64,000 nucleotides of DNA, taken from the NCBI RefSeq assembly GCF_001642735.1, contig NZ_LWHM01000021.1:1-64000 (forward strand), given 5' to 3'. The first letter of the stretch is position 1, and each line of letters opens with the position of its first letter. Below are positions 37,580-45,775 of the stretch, piece after piece. The notes under the pieces are model-generated. The model saw only the letters and a list, made by a program, of their open reading frames with translations, made no database searches and was not told the origin of the DNA. Made by a program: the position numbers and the translations under genes. Source of the DNA: Pseudohongiella nitratireducens. Lineage in GTDB: Bacteria; Pseudomonadota; Gammaproteobacteria; Pseudomonadales; Pseudohongiellaceae.

Positions 37580-39706
37580 ATGCAGGATACGCAACCTCAG
37601 AACAACCGTCCTGACGGTGTCGAAGAAATTCAGTCGGTGGACTTTTCTCCACCACCCGCCCGGATTAAAGAAAAACGCTGGCGTCCGCGCTGGTATCACT
37701 TTGTTATTCTGCTGGCAGCAGCCAGCGTCTTCTATACTTCCTGGTTTGTGTTGACTGCCAGATCAGTATTTATCGATGTGACACCTGCTACGGCAAACAT
37801 TGAAATTGATGGGGGGCTGGCCGTTCAGGTGGGGCCTCGTTACCTGATCCGGCCCGGGCAATACCAGGTATCGTTCAGTGAATACGGTTATGATGATTTG
37901 CAGGCAACCCTGGGGGTATCCGAAGCCACTGCACAGACACATGAATATCAGCTTAGTCCTAAAGAAGGCTATTTGAATCTGACTGTTGATGCTGAACCCA
38001 TGCCGGGCAACTCGGTTGATATGCTGGCACGCATCAAAATTGATGGCGTGGATGTGGGTGAGGCGCCGCTGGAGCAGTTTCCAGTAGAGCCGGGCACTCA
38101 TAATCTGGTGATAGAAAGCGAGCGTTATCTGGATGTGAGCCAGGAGATAGAGATTGTTGGCAGACTTGAGGAGCAAGAGCTCAGCGTAGAATTACAGCCA
38201 GCGTGGGCAGAACTATCGATAGTTGGTGCAAGGAATGGCGCTGATGTCCTGTTGGATGGAGAGGTGGTGGGGCAAGTGCCACTTCAATTTGCACAAATGC
38301 AGGGTAATTATGTGCTGACCGTGCGAGAGTCGGGGTACAAAGCCTGGCAGCAGGATCTGGTACTCACAGCAGGTAATGATCAGCGCATTGATGTGCCGGT
38401 ACTGGAAGCTGCCGATGGTCTGGTATTCATTCGTTCCGAACCAGCCGGTGCCAATGTCACTGTCAATGATGATTTTATGGGGCAGACACCGTTGGAGCTG
38501 ACGCTGCCACCTGGCGAGGATTACCGCATTCGTCTGTTCCGGACGGGTTATGATGTTGCTGAACGCGAAATCACTACGTCATCTGGTGAATCGACAGATC
38601 TGACGGTTGCACTTGATGCGATAACCAGCCCGGTTCGGTTGATCGCTCAACCGGCGGATGCAGAAATTTACGTCGACGGTGAGTATCGCGGTCGTGTCGA
38701 CGAGCAGCAGAATCAACAAATAGAATTGATGGCAGCGGCACAGCGTATTGAGATCCGGAGAGACGGCTACGTGCCTTATGAGTCGGAGTTTGTTGCTCGT
38801 CCAGGTATCGATCAGGAGATTCGCGCCACGCTGGTCACCGAAGAAGCAGCCCGGTTGGCAGCCATTGAGCCGGAAATCACATCGCCAGGGGGACAGACAC
38901 TGCAACTGTTTTATCCGTATGCATACACCATGGGAGCTTCGCGGCGAGAGCCGGGGCGGCGCGCTAATGAGGCCTTGCGGGATGTGGTATTAACACGGGA
39001 TTTCTACATGTCAGAAAACCTGGTCACCAATGCGCAATTTAAACAGTTTCGTTCTGAACATGCCTCTGGCGTTCTGCAGGGGCAAACGCTGGATAATGCC
39101 AGTCAGCCGGTGGTCCAGATCAGCTGGGACGATGCAGCTTTGTATTGTAACTGGCTCAGCCAGCAGGCAGGCCTGGACCCGTTTTATATTGTTGAAGAGG
39201 GCAATGTCACCGGTTTTAATGCTGGCTCAACAGGTTATCGTATGCCGACAGAAGCTGAATGGGAGTGGGCCGCGAGAACTGAGGGCGAGTCAGATGTCAC
39301 CCACAGGTTTCCTTGGGGTAACAGCTGGCCACCCAGCAATAATGAAGGCAATTTTGCCGATGAGTCGACGCAATCATTTCTGGCACAGTTTATCCGTGGC
39401 TATAACGATGGTCATGCGGTGACATCCAATACCGGTCAATTTCCCCCCAATGCGCGCGGTCTCTATGATATGGCAGGAAACGTGTCTGAATGGGTGCATG
39501 ATATTTATGGCGCTGTGAGTGGTCTTAACACAGCGGCAGAAACAGATCCGATGGGTCCGGAGGCCGGGCGCTATCACACGGTTAAAGGTTCTTCCTGGCG
39601 GCATGGTTCGGTAGTAGAGCTACGGGCTTCTTACCGTGACTTCAGTGAAGAGCCCCGCAATGATGTAGGTTTTCGGGTAGCCAGGTTCCTGGAGGAAGCG
39701 CCATGA
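37580..39706 (+). CDS. Membrane-anchored PEGA repeat + FGE/SUMF1-fold protein
   Basis: A 708-residue protein with a cytoplasmic N-terminus, one helix (YHFVILLAAASVFYTSWFVL), about four PEGA-type beta repeats (LVFIRSEPAGANVTVNDDFM then GQTPLELTLPPGEDY) and a C-terminal FGE-sulfatase fold from about residue 440. The latter has YRMPTEAEWEWAARTEGE, RGLYDMAGNVSEWVHD and VKGSSWRHG...DVGFRVAR. The active-site cysteines of true formylglycine-generating enzymes are not seen, so it is probably a non-catalytic binding domain. PEGA domains often bind the cell wall or other envelope parts. Confidence 0.85.
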   Translation: MQDTQPQNNRPDGVEEIQSVDFSPPPARIKEKRWRPRWYHFVILLAAASVFYTSWFVLTARSVFIDVTPATANIEIDGGLAVQVGPRYLIRPGQYQVSFSEYGYDDLQATLGVSEATAQTHEYQLSPKEGYLNLTVDAEPMPGNSVDMLARIKIDGVDVGEAPLEQFPVEPGTHNLVIESERYLDVSQEIEIVGRLEEQELSVELQPAWAELSIVGARNGADVLLDGEVVGQVPLQFAQMQGNYVLTVRESGYKAWQQDLVLTAGNDQRIDVPVLEAADGLVFIRSEPAGANVTVNDDFMGQTPLELTLPPGEDYRIRLFRTGYDVAEREITTSSGESTDLTVALDAITSPVRLIAQPADAEIYVDGEYRGRVDEQQNQQIELMAAAQRIEIRRDGYVPYESEFVARPGIDQEIRATLVTEEAARLAAIEPEITSPGGQTLQLFYPYAYTMGASRREPGRRANEALRDVVLTRDFYMSENLVTNAQFKQFRSEHASGVLQGQTLDNASQPVVQISWDDAALYCNWLSQQAGLDPFYIVEEGNVTGFNAGSTGYRMPTEAEWEWAARTEGESDVTHRFPWGNSWPPSNNEGNFADESTQSFLAQFIRGYNDGHAVTSNTGQFPPNARGLYDMAGNVSEWVHDIYGAVSGLNTAAETDPMGPEAGRYHTVKGSSWRHGSVVELRASYRDFSEEPRNDVGFRVARFLEEAP

Positions 39707-40005
39707 GAAAAGACAGGCTTTATGCTGTGCTACTGGGTGTGCTTTTTTCAAGTCCGATACCCTTGCTTTCCGGTGATGTGTTGGCGCAGCCAACCGATGA
39801 AACTGTTGCTGAAGACGAAAATCAGGATCAGGAAACAGTTGCCGAAGATACCGGCAATGATCAAGCCGCTGCACAAGAACAGGCAGACAGGCCTGATATC
39901 GATAATCAGCCAATCGAAAGCGATGGCAGTAACAGACCCGGACGATTTGTACCGTCCGAACAAATATCACTTGACCTCGGCGTGTCATTTCCAGTCGATG
40001 TCTGA
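39703..40005 (+). CDS. Small acidic secreted protein
   Basis: A 100-residue product with a basic N-terminus and hydrophobic signal (LYAVLLGVLFSSPIPLLSG) that probably ends at VLAQ. The mature part is acidic and rich in Asp, Glu, Gln and Asn, so likely disordered. No family is recognised. Its ATG overlaps the stop of the PEGA gene by four bases. It lies just upstream of the ExbB-like gene, so it may be a small accessory subunit of that complex. Confidence 0.7.
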   Translation: MRKDRLYAVLLGVLFSSPIPLLSGDVLAQPTDETVAEDENQDQETVAEDTGNDQAAAQEQADRPDIDNQPIESDGSNRPGRFVPSEQISLDLGVSFPVDV

Positions 40006-40026
40006 CCAGAAATACAGGGAACCTGC

Positions 40027-40866
40027 ATGAAACAGAAATATTTGTCAGAAGTCGTCTACCAGATATTTGCGCTTGTGATAGTCGTCATAGTCGTGCATGC
40101 CATTTATGTCGCAGTCATTCGACCCAACGCAGATATCATAGCCGAGCAGCAAAGTGCCATGCAGGCAGCAGATGAGAGCTATGTCCCGGAGCGTTCGGTA
40201 TACATCGTGATGCGTGACTTCGAGCAGGAAACCTGCATTATTCTGTTCTTCTGGGCGCTGAGCATGGTGGGAATGAAAACGGTGCGTACCATGCGCGAAC
40301 GACGGCTGCTGGATCACGAATTACTGCAGGTCCCTGAAGGCACCAGCATTCTGCCAGAGGATGCCAGGCATTATGCACGACCAGTGCAGTCCTTGCCCGA
40401 GAAAGAGAGGCGGTTTCTTTTACCCAGAGCCATTCTTGCAGGGCTACATCGCTTTGGCACCACGCGTAATGTTCAGGATGTTTCAGCAACGATCCGTGAT
40501 GTCTGTGACAGTGAGGCGGACCGGTTGGAAAGTGAACTGGCCATCGTCCGGTATATTGCCTGGGCAATACCGTCGATAGGCTTCCTTGGTACAGTAAGAG
40601 GTATCGGTACTGCCCTGGGTCAGGCTAACCAGGCCGTTTCAGGTGATATTCTGGGTGTGACCATGAGCCTGGGGGTGGCATTTAATTCAACTTTCGTGGC
40701 GCTGGTAACCAGTATTATGCTGATGTTCGTGCTACACCAGCTATCTTTGATTCAGGACCGTCTGGTGCTGGACAGTCAAACCTATTGTGACGATCACCTG
40801 ATTCGTTTTTTGCAAGTGCCGGGCAAAACGGCGCGACAGTCAGATGAGTCAGCGGAGACCGTATGA
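40027..40866 (+). CDS. MotA/TolQ/ExbB-type proton channel protein
   Basis: A 279-residue inner-membrane protein of the ExbB/TolQ/MotA family, which forms the channel part of ion-driven motors. Four helices are visible: near residues 10-32, 70-88, about 178-200 and about 215-240. The diagnostic stretch is AWAIPSIGFLGTVRGIGTAL, followed by GVTMSLGVAFNSTFVALVTS. An extra N-terminal helix and a loop of 85 residues between helices 2 and 3 are visible. The stop overlaps the next ATG (ATGA). The following two VWA proteins supply candidate ExbD-like partners. Confidence 0.88.
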   Translation: MKQKYLSEVVYQIFALVIVVIVVHAIYVAVIRPNADIIAEQQSAMQAADESYVPERSVYIVMRDFEQETCIILFFWALSMVGMKTVRTMRERRLLDHELLQVPEGTSILPEDARHYARPVQSLPEKERRFLLPRAILAGLHRFGTTRNVQDVSATIRDVCDSEADRLESELAIVRYIAWAIPSIGFLGTVRGIGTALGQANQAVSGDILGVTMSLGVAFNSTFVALVTSIMLMFVLHQLSLIQDRLVLDSQTYCDDHLIRFLQVPGKTARQSDESAETV

Positions 40867-42281
40867 GGACAGCGCTGTTACTCAATGACAAGCGAATTGC
40901 CTGGTATGAAGATGGTCATGAGAAATATGCCAGTCCAGGCTTTATCTATGCCGAGAAGCAAGGGCTGCACTTTGGTGAACGGGCTGAGCAACAGAGCCGG
41001 GTACATCCTCTGAATACGCATCATAGTTTCTGGCACCGCTTGAGTCAGGACCGGTTTTCCCGCCCTGTTGTTAATTGCCGTCATGCCGCCGACCTGGTTT
41101 TTGCTCACCTTAGTGACATGTTCGAATCAGGCAAGTCAGGCGATGCTACAGGACAATCGGCATTGTTGCTAACGCCTGCCGGCTATAGCGAATCACAGCT
41201 GGCACTTCTTTCGGGTGTTGCCAGGCACAGTCAGTTCCAGCCTGCCTGGATGATGCCGATTCCTTTGGCAGTGGTTGGTAGCCAGCTGCCTGATACTGAG
41301 CTTTGTGTGGTCGTTGAGCAGTATCAGCATGGTTTAACGCTTAGCCTGATTCGACAGCAACAGCATGCCTTGGTTTGTGACAATGCACAGCTGCTCCCTG
41401 ATCTTGGCTATTTCAGTATGAGCAATAAATTACTGCAGGCAGCCAGTGATGCTTTTGTTGCCCAGACCCGTTATAACCCGCAGCAAAATGCTGCCTGGGA
41501 GCAGTCGCTGTATGATGATCTGCCACGCTGGTTAACGCTGCTTAGTCAGCGGGAGACAGTTATTCCATGTCAGTTACAAACGGACAGCCAGCAGGTCTCG
41601 GCAACGTTGCAGGCGCTGGACTGCATGGATGAGCTGGCACCATCACTGGAAAAAATACATCAGCAGTGGCAGGGAATAAAACAGGACTTTGATAATGTCC
41701 CGGTATTACTCGCTGGCAATAGCCACTTGATACCCGGACTGATGGATATCTTTGCAACGCAGCAAGTCAAAGTTGTAGGCGATCATGAGATTGTCCGCTT
41801 TGCCTCAGATTATGTCTCGCGACTTAGCAGTGATGTTGAGCCTGGAAGTGAACGGTCGGTATCACTGGTTAAAAATATTCACAAGACGCTATTAGCCCGT
41901 ACTGGCAATGGCGCCCCGGCAGAACAAGAACATTTCTCTGGCGGGTCAGCGTTATCGTCTGGCTCGTTTTCCTCCGGTGTTTACTGGCTGTATCAAGGGG
42001 TAGCACGGTCTGTTTCACCTGATAGGGGGTGTCGGCTGGGCCTGATTGGTAGCGTGGTCAGCGATCTTTCCTCGGCAACAGATACGAATCAGGCGCATGT
42101 GAAAATATCAGGTACAGCAACCGTTGAAAAAATAAGTGGGCTGAGCGCGCAGCTCAATGGACGGGATGTCGCGCCAGGTGCGCAGCTGGTGCCGGGTGAT
42201 GTATTGAGCCTGGGTGAACAACAGGTCACGTTTATAGCAGTGGAGCACGACGTAGCGGTGGAACATGGCTCGCAAGCGTAA
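40863..42281 (+). CDS. Degenerate Hsp70/actin-fold protein with FHA-like C-terminus
   Basis: A 472-residue soluble protein with no signal peptide, so probably cytoplasmic. The first 340 residues follow the Hsp70 layout: SPGFIYAEKQGLHFGERAEQ, then ALLLTPAGYSESQLALLSGV, AWMMPIPLAVVG and ELCVVVEQYQHGLTLSLI. The glycine-rich phosphate loops of real Hsp70/actin ATPases are not evident. The C-terminal segment LSAQLNGRDVAPGAQLVPGD then VLSLGEQQVTF resembles an FHA-like fold. It may dock the complex to a phospho-protein or act as a regulator. This is inference from pattern only. Confidence 0.5.
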   Translation: MRTALLLNDKRIAWYEDGHEKYASPGFIYAEKQGLHFGERAEQQSRVHPLNTHHSFWHRLSQDRFSRPVVNCRHAADLVFAHLSDMFESGKSGDATGQSALLLTPAGYSESQLALLSGVARHSQFQPAWMMPIPLAVVGSQLPDTELCVVVEQYQHGLTLSLIRQQQHALVCDNAQLLPDLGYFSMSNKLLQAASDAFVAQTRYNPQQNAAWEQSLYDDLPRWLTLLSQRETVIPCQLQTDSQQVSATLQALDCMDELAPSLEKIHQQWQGIKQDFDNVPVLLAGNSHLIPGLMDIFATQQVKVVGDHEIVRFASDYVSRLSSDVEPGSERSVSLVKNIHKTLLARTGNGAPAEQEHFSGGSALSSGSFSSGVYWLYQGVARSVSPDRGCRLGLIGSVVSDLSSATDTNQAHVKISGTATVEKISGLSAQLNGRDVAPGAQLVPGDVLSLGEQQVTFIAVEHDVAVEHGSQA

Positions 42282-43362
42282 AGGCGGTGGTTTTAATCCA
42301 TTGAGCATGGCATTCCTGGATGTCATGTCCTGCGGCTTCGGTGCTGTCGTGCTGCTATTCCTGATTCTTGACCATACCGTCACAGAGTCTAATGAAGAAG
42401 CTGACCCGGCCACAACAGCAGAAGTCAGTTTGCTGGAGGAAGAAATTGTCGATGGCCGGGAAAATCTGGTTCAGCTCAGAAATACACTGGACAGTGTCAG
42501 CATGGAAGTGGTTGAAGCAGAAGGGCTGGCTGATCGCATCCAGCAACAGATAGATGATTTTATGGCGCAGCTGGCTGCCCTGGAAGGAGATTCCATGGCG
42601 ACAGAGGAGAGCGTTGAACAGCTCCGCGCTGATGTTGAATCCCTGCAGGAGGAGATGCTGAGGCTGCAATCGACTGCGATTGAAGAGCAGGGCAACAGCA
42701 ACCGGGAGTTCCTGGGCGATGGCGACCGACAGTACCTCTCCGGTATGTACCTGGGTGGTAATCGTATTTTGATTCTGGTGGATATGTCAGCCAGTATGCT
42801 CGATGAATCTCTGGTGAATGTAATCCGTACCCGCAATATGGATGTGGGTACACGCCGGAATTCGGAGAAATGGCAGCGTGCCACACGGATTGTTGACTGG
42901 ATTACCAGTCAGTTGCCCCTGGTCAGCCAGTATCAGATTTTTGGCTTTAACGAGACTGTCCGTTCAGCATTGGACGGAACTGAGAATCAATGGCTGGAAG
43001 TGGCTGATGAAGACCAGATAAACCTTGTCGCCGATGCTGTCGGCAATTGGGTGCCAGAGGGCGGTCATAACCTCCAGGCAGCAGTCCAGGCTATCAGGGG
43101 CTTGCAGCCTTTGCCCGATAATATTTACCTGGTGACTGACAGTCTGCCAACCCGAGATAACAGTGAGCCCCGGTCGTCAACAGTCACGCCCAGGCAGCGA
43201 CTGGACCTGTACTGGGATGCGATTGAGAATCTTCCGGCCAATATTCCGGTCAATACTATATTACTGCCGATGGAAGGCGATCCGGCAGCCGCTGCTGCCT
43301 ATTGGCAATTAGGCCTGATAACAGGCGGATCATTCATAACGCCATCGAGAGACTGGCCATGA
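42265..43362 (+). CDS. Membrane-anchored coiled-coil VWA protein, ExbD-like helix
   Basis: A 365-residue protein with a short basic N-terminus, a transmembrane helix, a coiled coil (about residues 45-140) and a VWA domain to the end. The helix starts F17-L-D19-V-M, like the F-I-D-V-M of ExbD where the Asp conducts protons. The VWA MIDAS motif is D173-M-S-A-S177 in RILILVDMSASM. Predicted topology is N-in, with coiled coil and VWA in the periplasm. It overlaps the upstream gene by 17 bases and the next by four. The pairing with the ExbB-like channel suggests a stator subunit. Confidence 0.82.
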   Translation: MARKRKGGGFNPLSMAFLDVMSCGFGAVVLLFLILDHTVTESNEEADPATTAEVSLLEEEIVDGRENLVQLRNTLDSVSMEVVEAEGLADRIQQQIDDFMAQLAALEGDSMATEESVEQLRADVESLQEEMLRLQSTAIEEQGNSNREFLGDGDRQYLSGMYLGGNRILILVDMSASMLDESLVNVIRTRNMDVGTRRNSEKWQRATRIVDWITSQLPLVSQYQIFGFNETVRSALDGTENQWLEVADEDQINLVADAVGNWVPEGGHNLQAAVQAIRGLQPLPDNIYLVTDSLPTRDNSEPRSSTVTPRQRLDLYWDAIENLPANIPVNTILLPMEGDPAAAAAYWQLGLITGGSFITPSRDWP

Positions 43363-44369
43363 GCAGACGCAGACGAAGTACAGAAGATAACGGCGGGATT
43401 GCATTCCTGGATGTGATCTCCTGTGGCTTTGGCGCCATCATTCTGTTGTTGATGATCACTGAGAACTCCGCTCCAGTGACACTGGAGAGCACGGAATCGC
43501 CCCGGGACGAGCCGATTGCCGAGTTACAGGAAACCCTGTTTGAAATCCGTGGTGAAACAGAGATAGTTAACCGGGATCTCAACGCACGACGTGAACAACT
43601 GTCAGCCTATCAGCAGCGTATTGCACGGCTGGAGCGGGAGATGTCAAACATACGGGGCGAGTTTGAAACCTCTGATGAAACGGCTGATCAAATGCAGCAG
43701 GAACAGTCGCAACTGGCAATAGCCAAGCAATCGCTAACGGAAGAAATGCAGCGCCTGCTGGGTCAGAGTTTTACACGTGAAGAAAATGTCATCGGTGGTA
43801 TTCCGGTCGATAGTGAATACATTATTTTCATCATCGATACCTCAGGCAGCATGTTTTATAACGCATGGCCGCGCGTGCTGAGTATGGTCGATGAGATTTT
43901 GAACGTATATCCGGAGGTGCAGGGTATCCAGGTTATGAATGACATGGGCGATTACATGTTTCCGGCCTATCGGGGGCAATGGATTCCAGATACGCCAGCA
44001 CGTCGTCAGGCCATTATCAGCACATTGCGCAACTGGGCACCGTTCAGTAACAGCAGTCCGGTGGAGGGCATTACCCGAGCGATTAGCGCGTTCTATCAGC
44101 CGGGGCAGAAAGTCAGTATTTATTCATTTGGAGATGATTTTCAGCAGGGCGGTTCCATTACCCGGGTCATAGAAACGGTCGACCGGATCAATGCTGACCA
44201 GAATGATGGAAGTCGCCTGGTCCGTATCCATGCCGTCGGATTTCCGGTATTGTTTGATCTGGATCCGCGGTTTCACGAAAGTGTGTACCGTTTTGCCACG
44301 TTGATGCGTGAACTGGCAGAGCGTAATGGTGGCAGTTTTGTCGGGCTGAATTCATATCAGGCCAATTAG
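43359..44369 (+). CDS. Second membrane-anchored coiled-coil VWA protein, ExbD-like helix
   Basis: A 336-residue paralogue of the preceding protein. The transmembrane helix has F16-L-D18-V-I, then SCGFGAIILLLMI, closely like its neighbour. A coiled coil spans about residues 45-140 (QQRIARLEREMSNIRGEFET). The VWA MIDAS is D160-T-S-G-S164 in YIIFIIDTSGSMF. The rest, including DMGDYMFPAYRGQW, differs from the first copy, so the two may form a heteromer. The ATG overlaps the previous stop (ATGA). The upstream 57 bases of open frame lie inside the previous gene. Confidence 0.82.
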   Translation: MSRRRRSTEDNGGIAFLDVISCGFGAIILLLMITENSAPVTLESTESPRDEPIAELQETLFEIRGETEIVNRDLNARREQLSAYQQRIARLEREMSNIRGEFETSDETADQMQQEQSQLAIAKQSLTEEMQRLLGQSFTREENVIGGIPVDSEYIIFIIDTSGSMFYNAWPRVLSMVDEILNVYPEVQGIQVMNDMGDYMFPAYRGQWIPDTPARRQAIISTLRNWAPFSNSSPVEGITRAISAFYQPGQKVSIYSFGDDFQQGGSITRVIETVDRINADQNDGSRLVRIHAVGFPVLFDLDPRFHESVYRFATLMRELAERNGGSFVGLNSYQAN

Positions 44370-44398
44370 TATACGAAAAGTCAGAGTAGGAGCCAGCA

Positions 44399-45040
44399 GT
44401 GATTAAAGGTCGCCAGTCAGTCAATGTATTCACGTTGCTATTGTTGATGATACTGGGTGGTTGTGGTGCCAGCACAGTTACAGTGCAGGGCAATTATCCA
44501 ACGCCGAATGTCCCGCCCAAAGCATTAACCTTGGGTGTGTATTATCCAGACGAGTTTCGTAATTTTGTATATACTGAATTCACCGATCGCGGTAACGAAG
44601 AGTATTTTGTTCAGGCGGGAAACTCCCACATCGAACTGTTCAATACGCTTTTGCCTGCTATGTTCCAGCGTGTTGTTGTTCTGGATGATCTGGCAGCTGC
44701 AGGTAGCGCTGAAGTTGATGCTGTGTTTATGCCATCTATCGATGAGTTTCAGCTGGGCATTCCGGCAAAAACGCGACTGGATGCTTGTGAGGTCTGGGTC
44801 CGGTACAACATGCGGTTGACCCGACCCGATGGCGGCTACATTGCTGACTGGGTAATGACAGCTTATGGCAAGTCCAGCCAGGGAACTTTCAGTTCAACCG
44901 AACGAGGCATTAACGATGCGGCAGTGGCATCCATGCGGGACCTGGCATCCAATTTTGCACTGACTTTTGATCAGATTCCGGAAGTCAGTGACTGGCTCAA
45001 TGCCAGAAATAATGCAGTCACTGCATCTCGGGCGAATTAA
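44399..45040 (+). CDS. Small lipoprotein of envelope operon
   Basis: A 213-residue lipoprotein starting at GTG with AGGAG seven bases upstream. The lipobox is ILGGC near residue 22. The mature part contains LTLGVYYPDEFRNFVYTEFT, VDAVFMPSIDEFQLGIPAKT and a C-terminal helix. The layout of a soluble domain with repeated beta strands recalls LPS-assembly or CsgG-type lipoproteins, but I cannot name a family. It follows the second VWA gene by 29 bases. Confidence 0.75.
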   Translation: MIKGRQSVNVFTLLLLMILGGCGASTVTVQGNYPTPNVPPKALTLGVYYPDEFRNFVYTEFTDRGNEEYFVQAGNSHIELFNTLLPAMFQRVVVLDDLAAAGSAEVDAVFMPSIDEFQLGIPAKTRLDACEVWVRYNMRLTRPDGGYIADWVMTAYGKSSQGTFSSTERGINDAAVASMRDLASNFALTFDQIPEVSDWLNARNNAVTASRAN

Positions 45041-45058
45041 CAGGCGGAGGGTGAGGGC

Positions 45059-45742
45059 ATGATCAGAGCAGGCTGGCATTTAATCAACCCGGGCGTCCGG
45101 TTTTGTCTGGTCGCTCTGGCTGCGTTATTCCTGGCAAGTTGCACCACGACAACAATTGATCAGTACCGGCAGGGTGATACGGGTATTGAGGGACATGAAA
45201 GCGTTGTTATCCTGGGGCGGCGCCAAGGTGCGGCTTATGAAACGCGCGAGGAATTTGTTGAGTGTGTAGGCGATCGCATGGGCAATGGGCGTGATGGCGT
45301 CAATATTGTCCCGGAACAACTGTTCGTGGATGCTTTGTTTCCCTGGTTTGAACCTCGCACTGCACCCATGCGCAGTGATGACCTGGAGCAATTGATGGCA
45401 CAGCCACTGGTGCCGGAAAAAATCAGCGAATTTGGTATACGCTATATCGTCTGGCTGGATGGTGAAACCCAGCGCACCAATGAGATGGGCTCCATTTCAT
45501 GCGCGGTTGGTCCCGGCGGTGGTGGCTGTTTTGGTTTCGGCTCCTGGGAAGATGACTCCAGTTTTGAAGCGCGTATCTGGGATGTCTCTTCGCGCACAGC
45601 CGTGGGTACGATCAGTGCAGATGCTTCTGGACAGTCTTATATGCCAGCGGTTTTTGTGCCGATTCCTTTGATAGCCAGGGTTGAAGCGAAAGCCTGCAAT
45701 ACGCTGGCGGATCAGCTCAAACAGTTTGTGATAGGCGGTTAA
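45059..45742 (+). CDS. Second small lipoprotein of envelope operon
   Basis: A 227-residue lipoprotein. The hydrophobic signal is FCLVALAALFLASC with Cys near residue 28 as the lipid site. Further on is ESVVILGRRQGAAYETREE, and a Gly-rich turn, GPGGGGCFGFGSWEDDS, with two cysteines nearby. The C-terminal half is predicted to be beta-rich. No family recognised. It lies 18 bases after the preceding lipoprotein gene and 33 before the M48 gene. Confidence 0.75.
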   Translation: MIRAGWHLINPGVRFCLVALAALFLASCTTTTIDQYRQGDTGIEGHESVVILGRRQGAAYETREEFVECVGDRMGNGRDGVNIVPEQLFVDALFPWFEPRTAPMRSDDLEQLMAQPLVPEKISEFGIRYIVWLDGETQRTNEMGSISCAVGPGGGGCFGFGSWEDDSSFEARIWDVSSRTAVGTISADASGQSYMPAVFVPIPLIARVEAKACNTLADQLKQFVIGG

Positions 45743-45775
45743 CCCCGCACTGATGGTATTAACCGGGGGAACAGT

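Noticed and set aside
37580-39706. Active formylglycine-generating enzyme
   Set aside because: The FGE fold is clear but no catalytic cysteine pair is seen and no sulfatase lies nearby.
40027-44369. Zorya-type defence system (ZorA/ZorB-like motor)
   Set aside because: The channel protein lacks a long cytoplasmic tail, the partners carry VWA rather than OmpA-like domains, and no ZorC/ZorD/ZorE-like nuclease or helicase is nearby.
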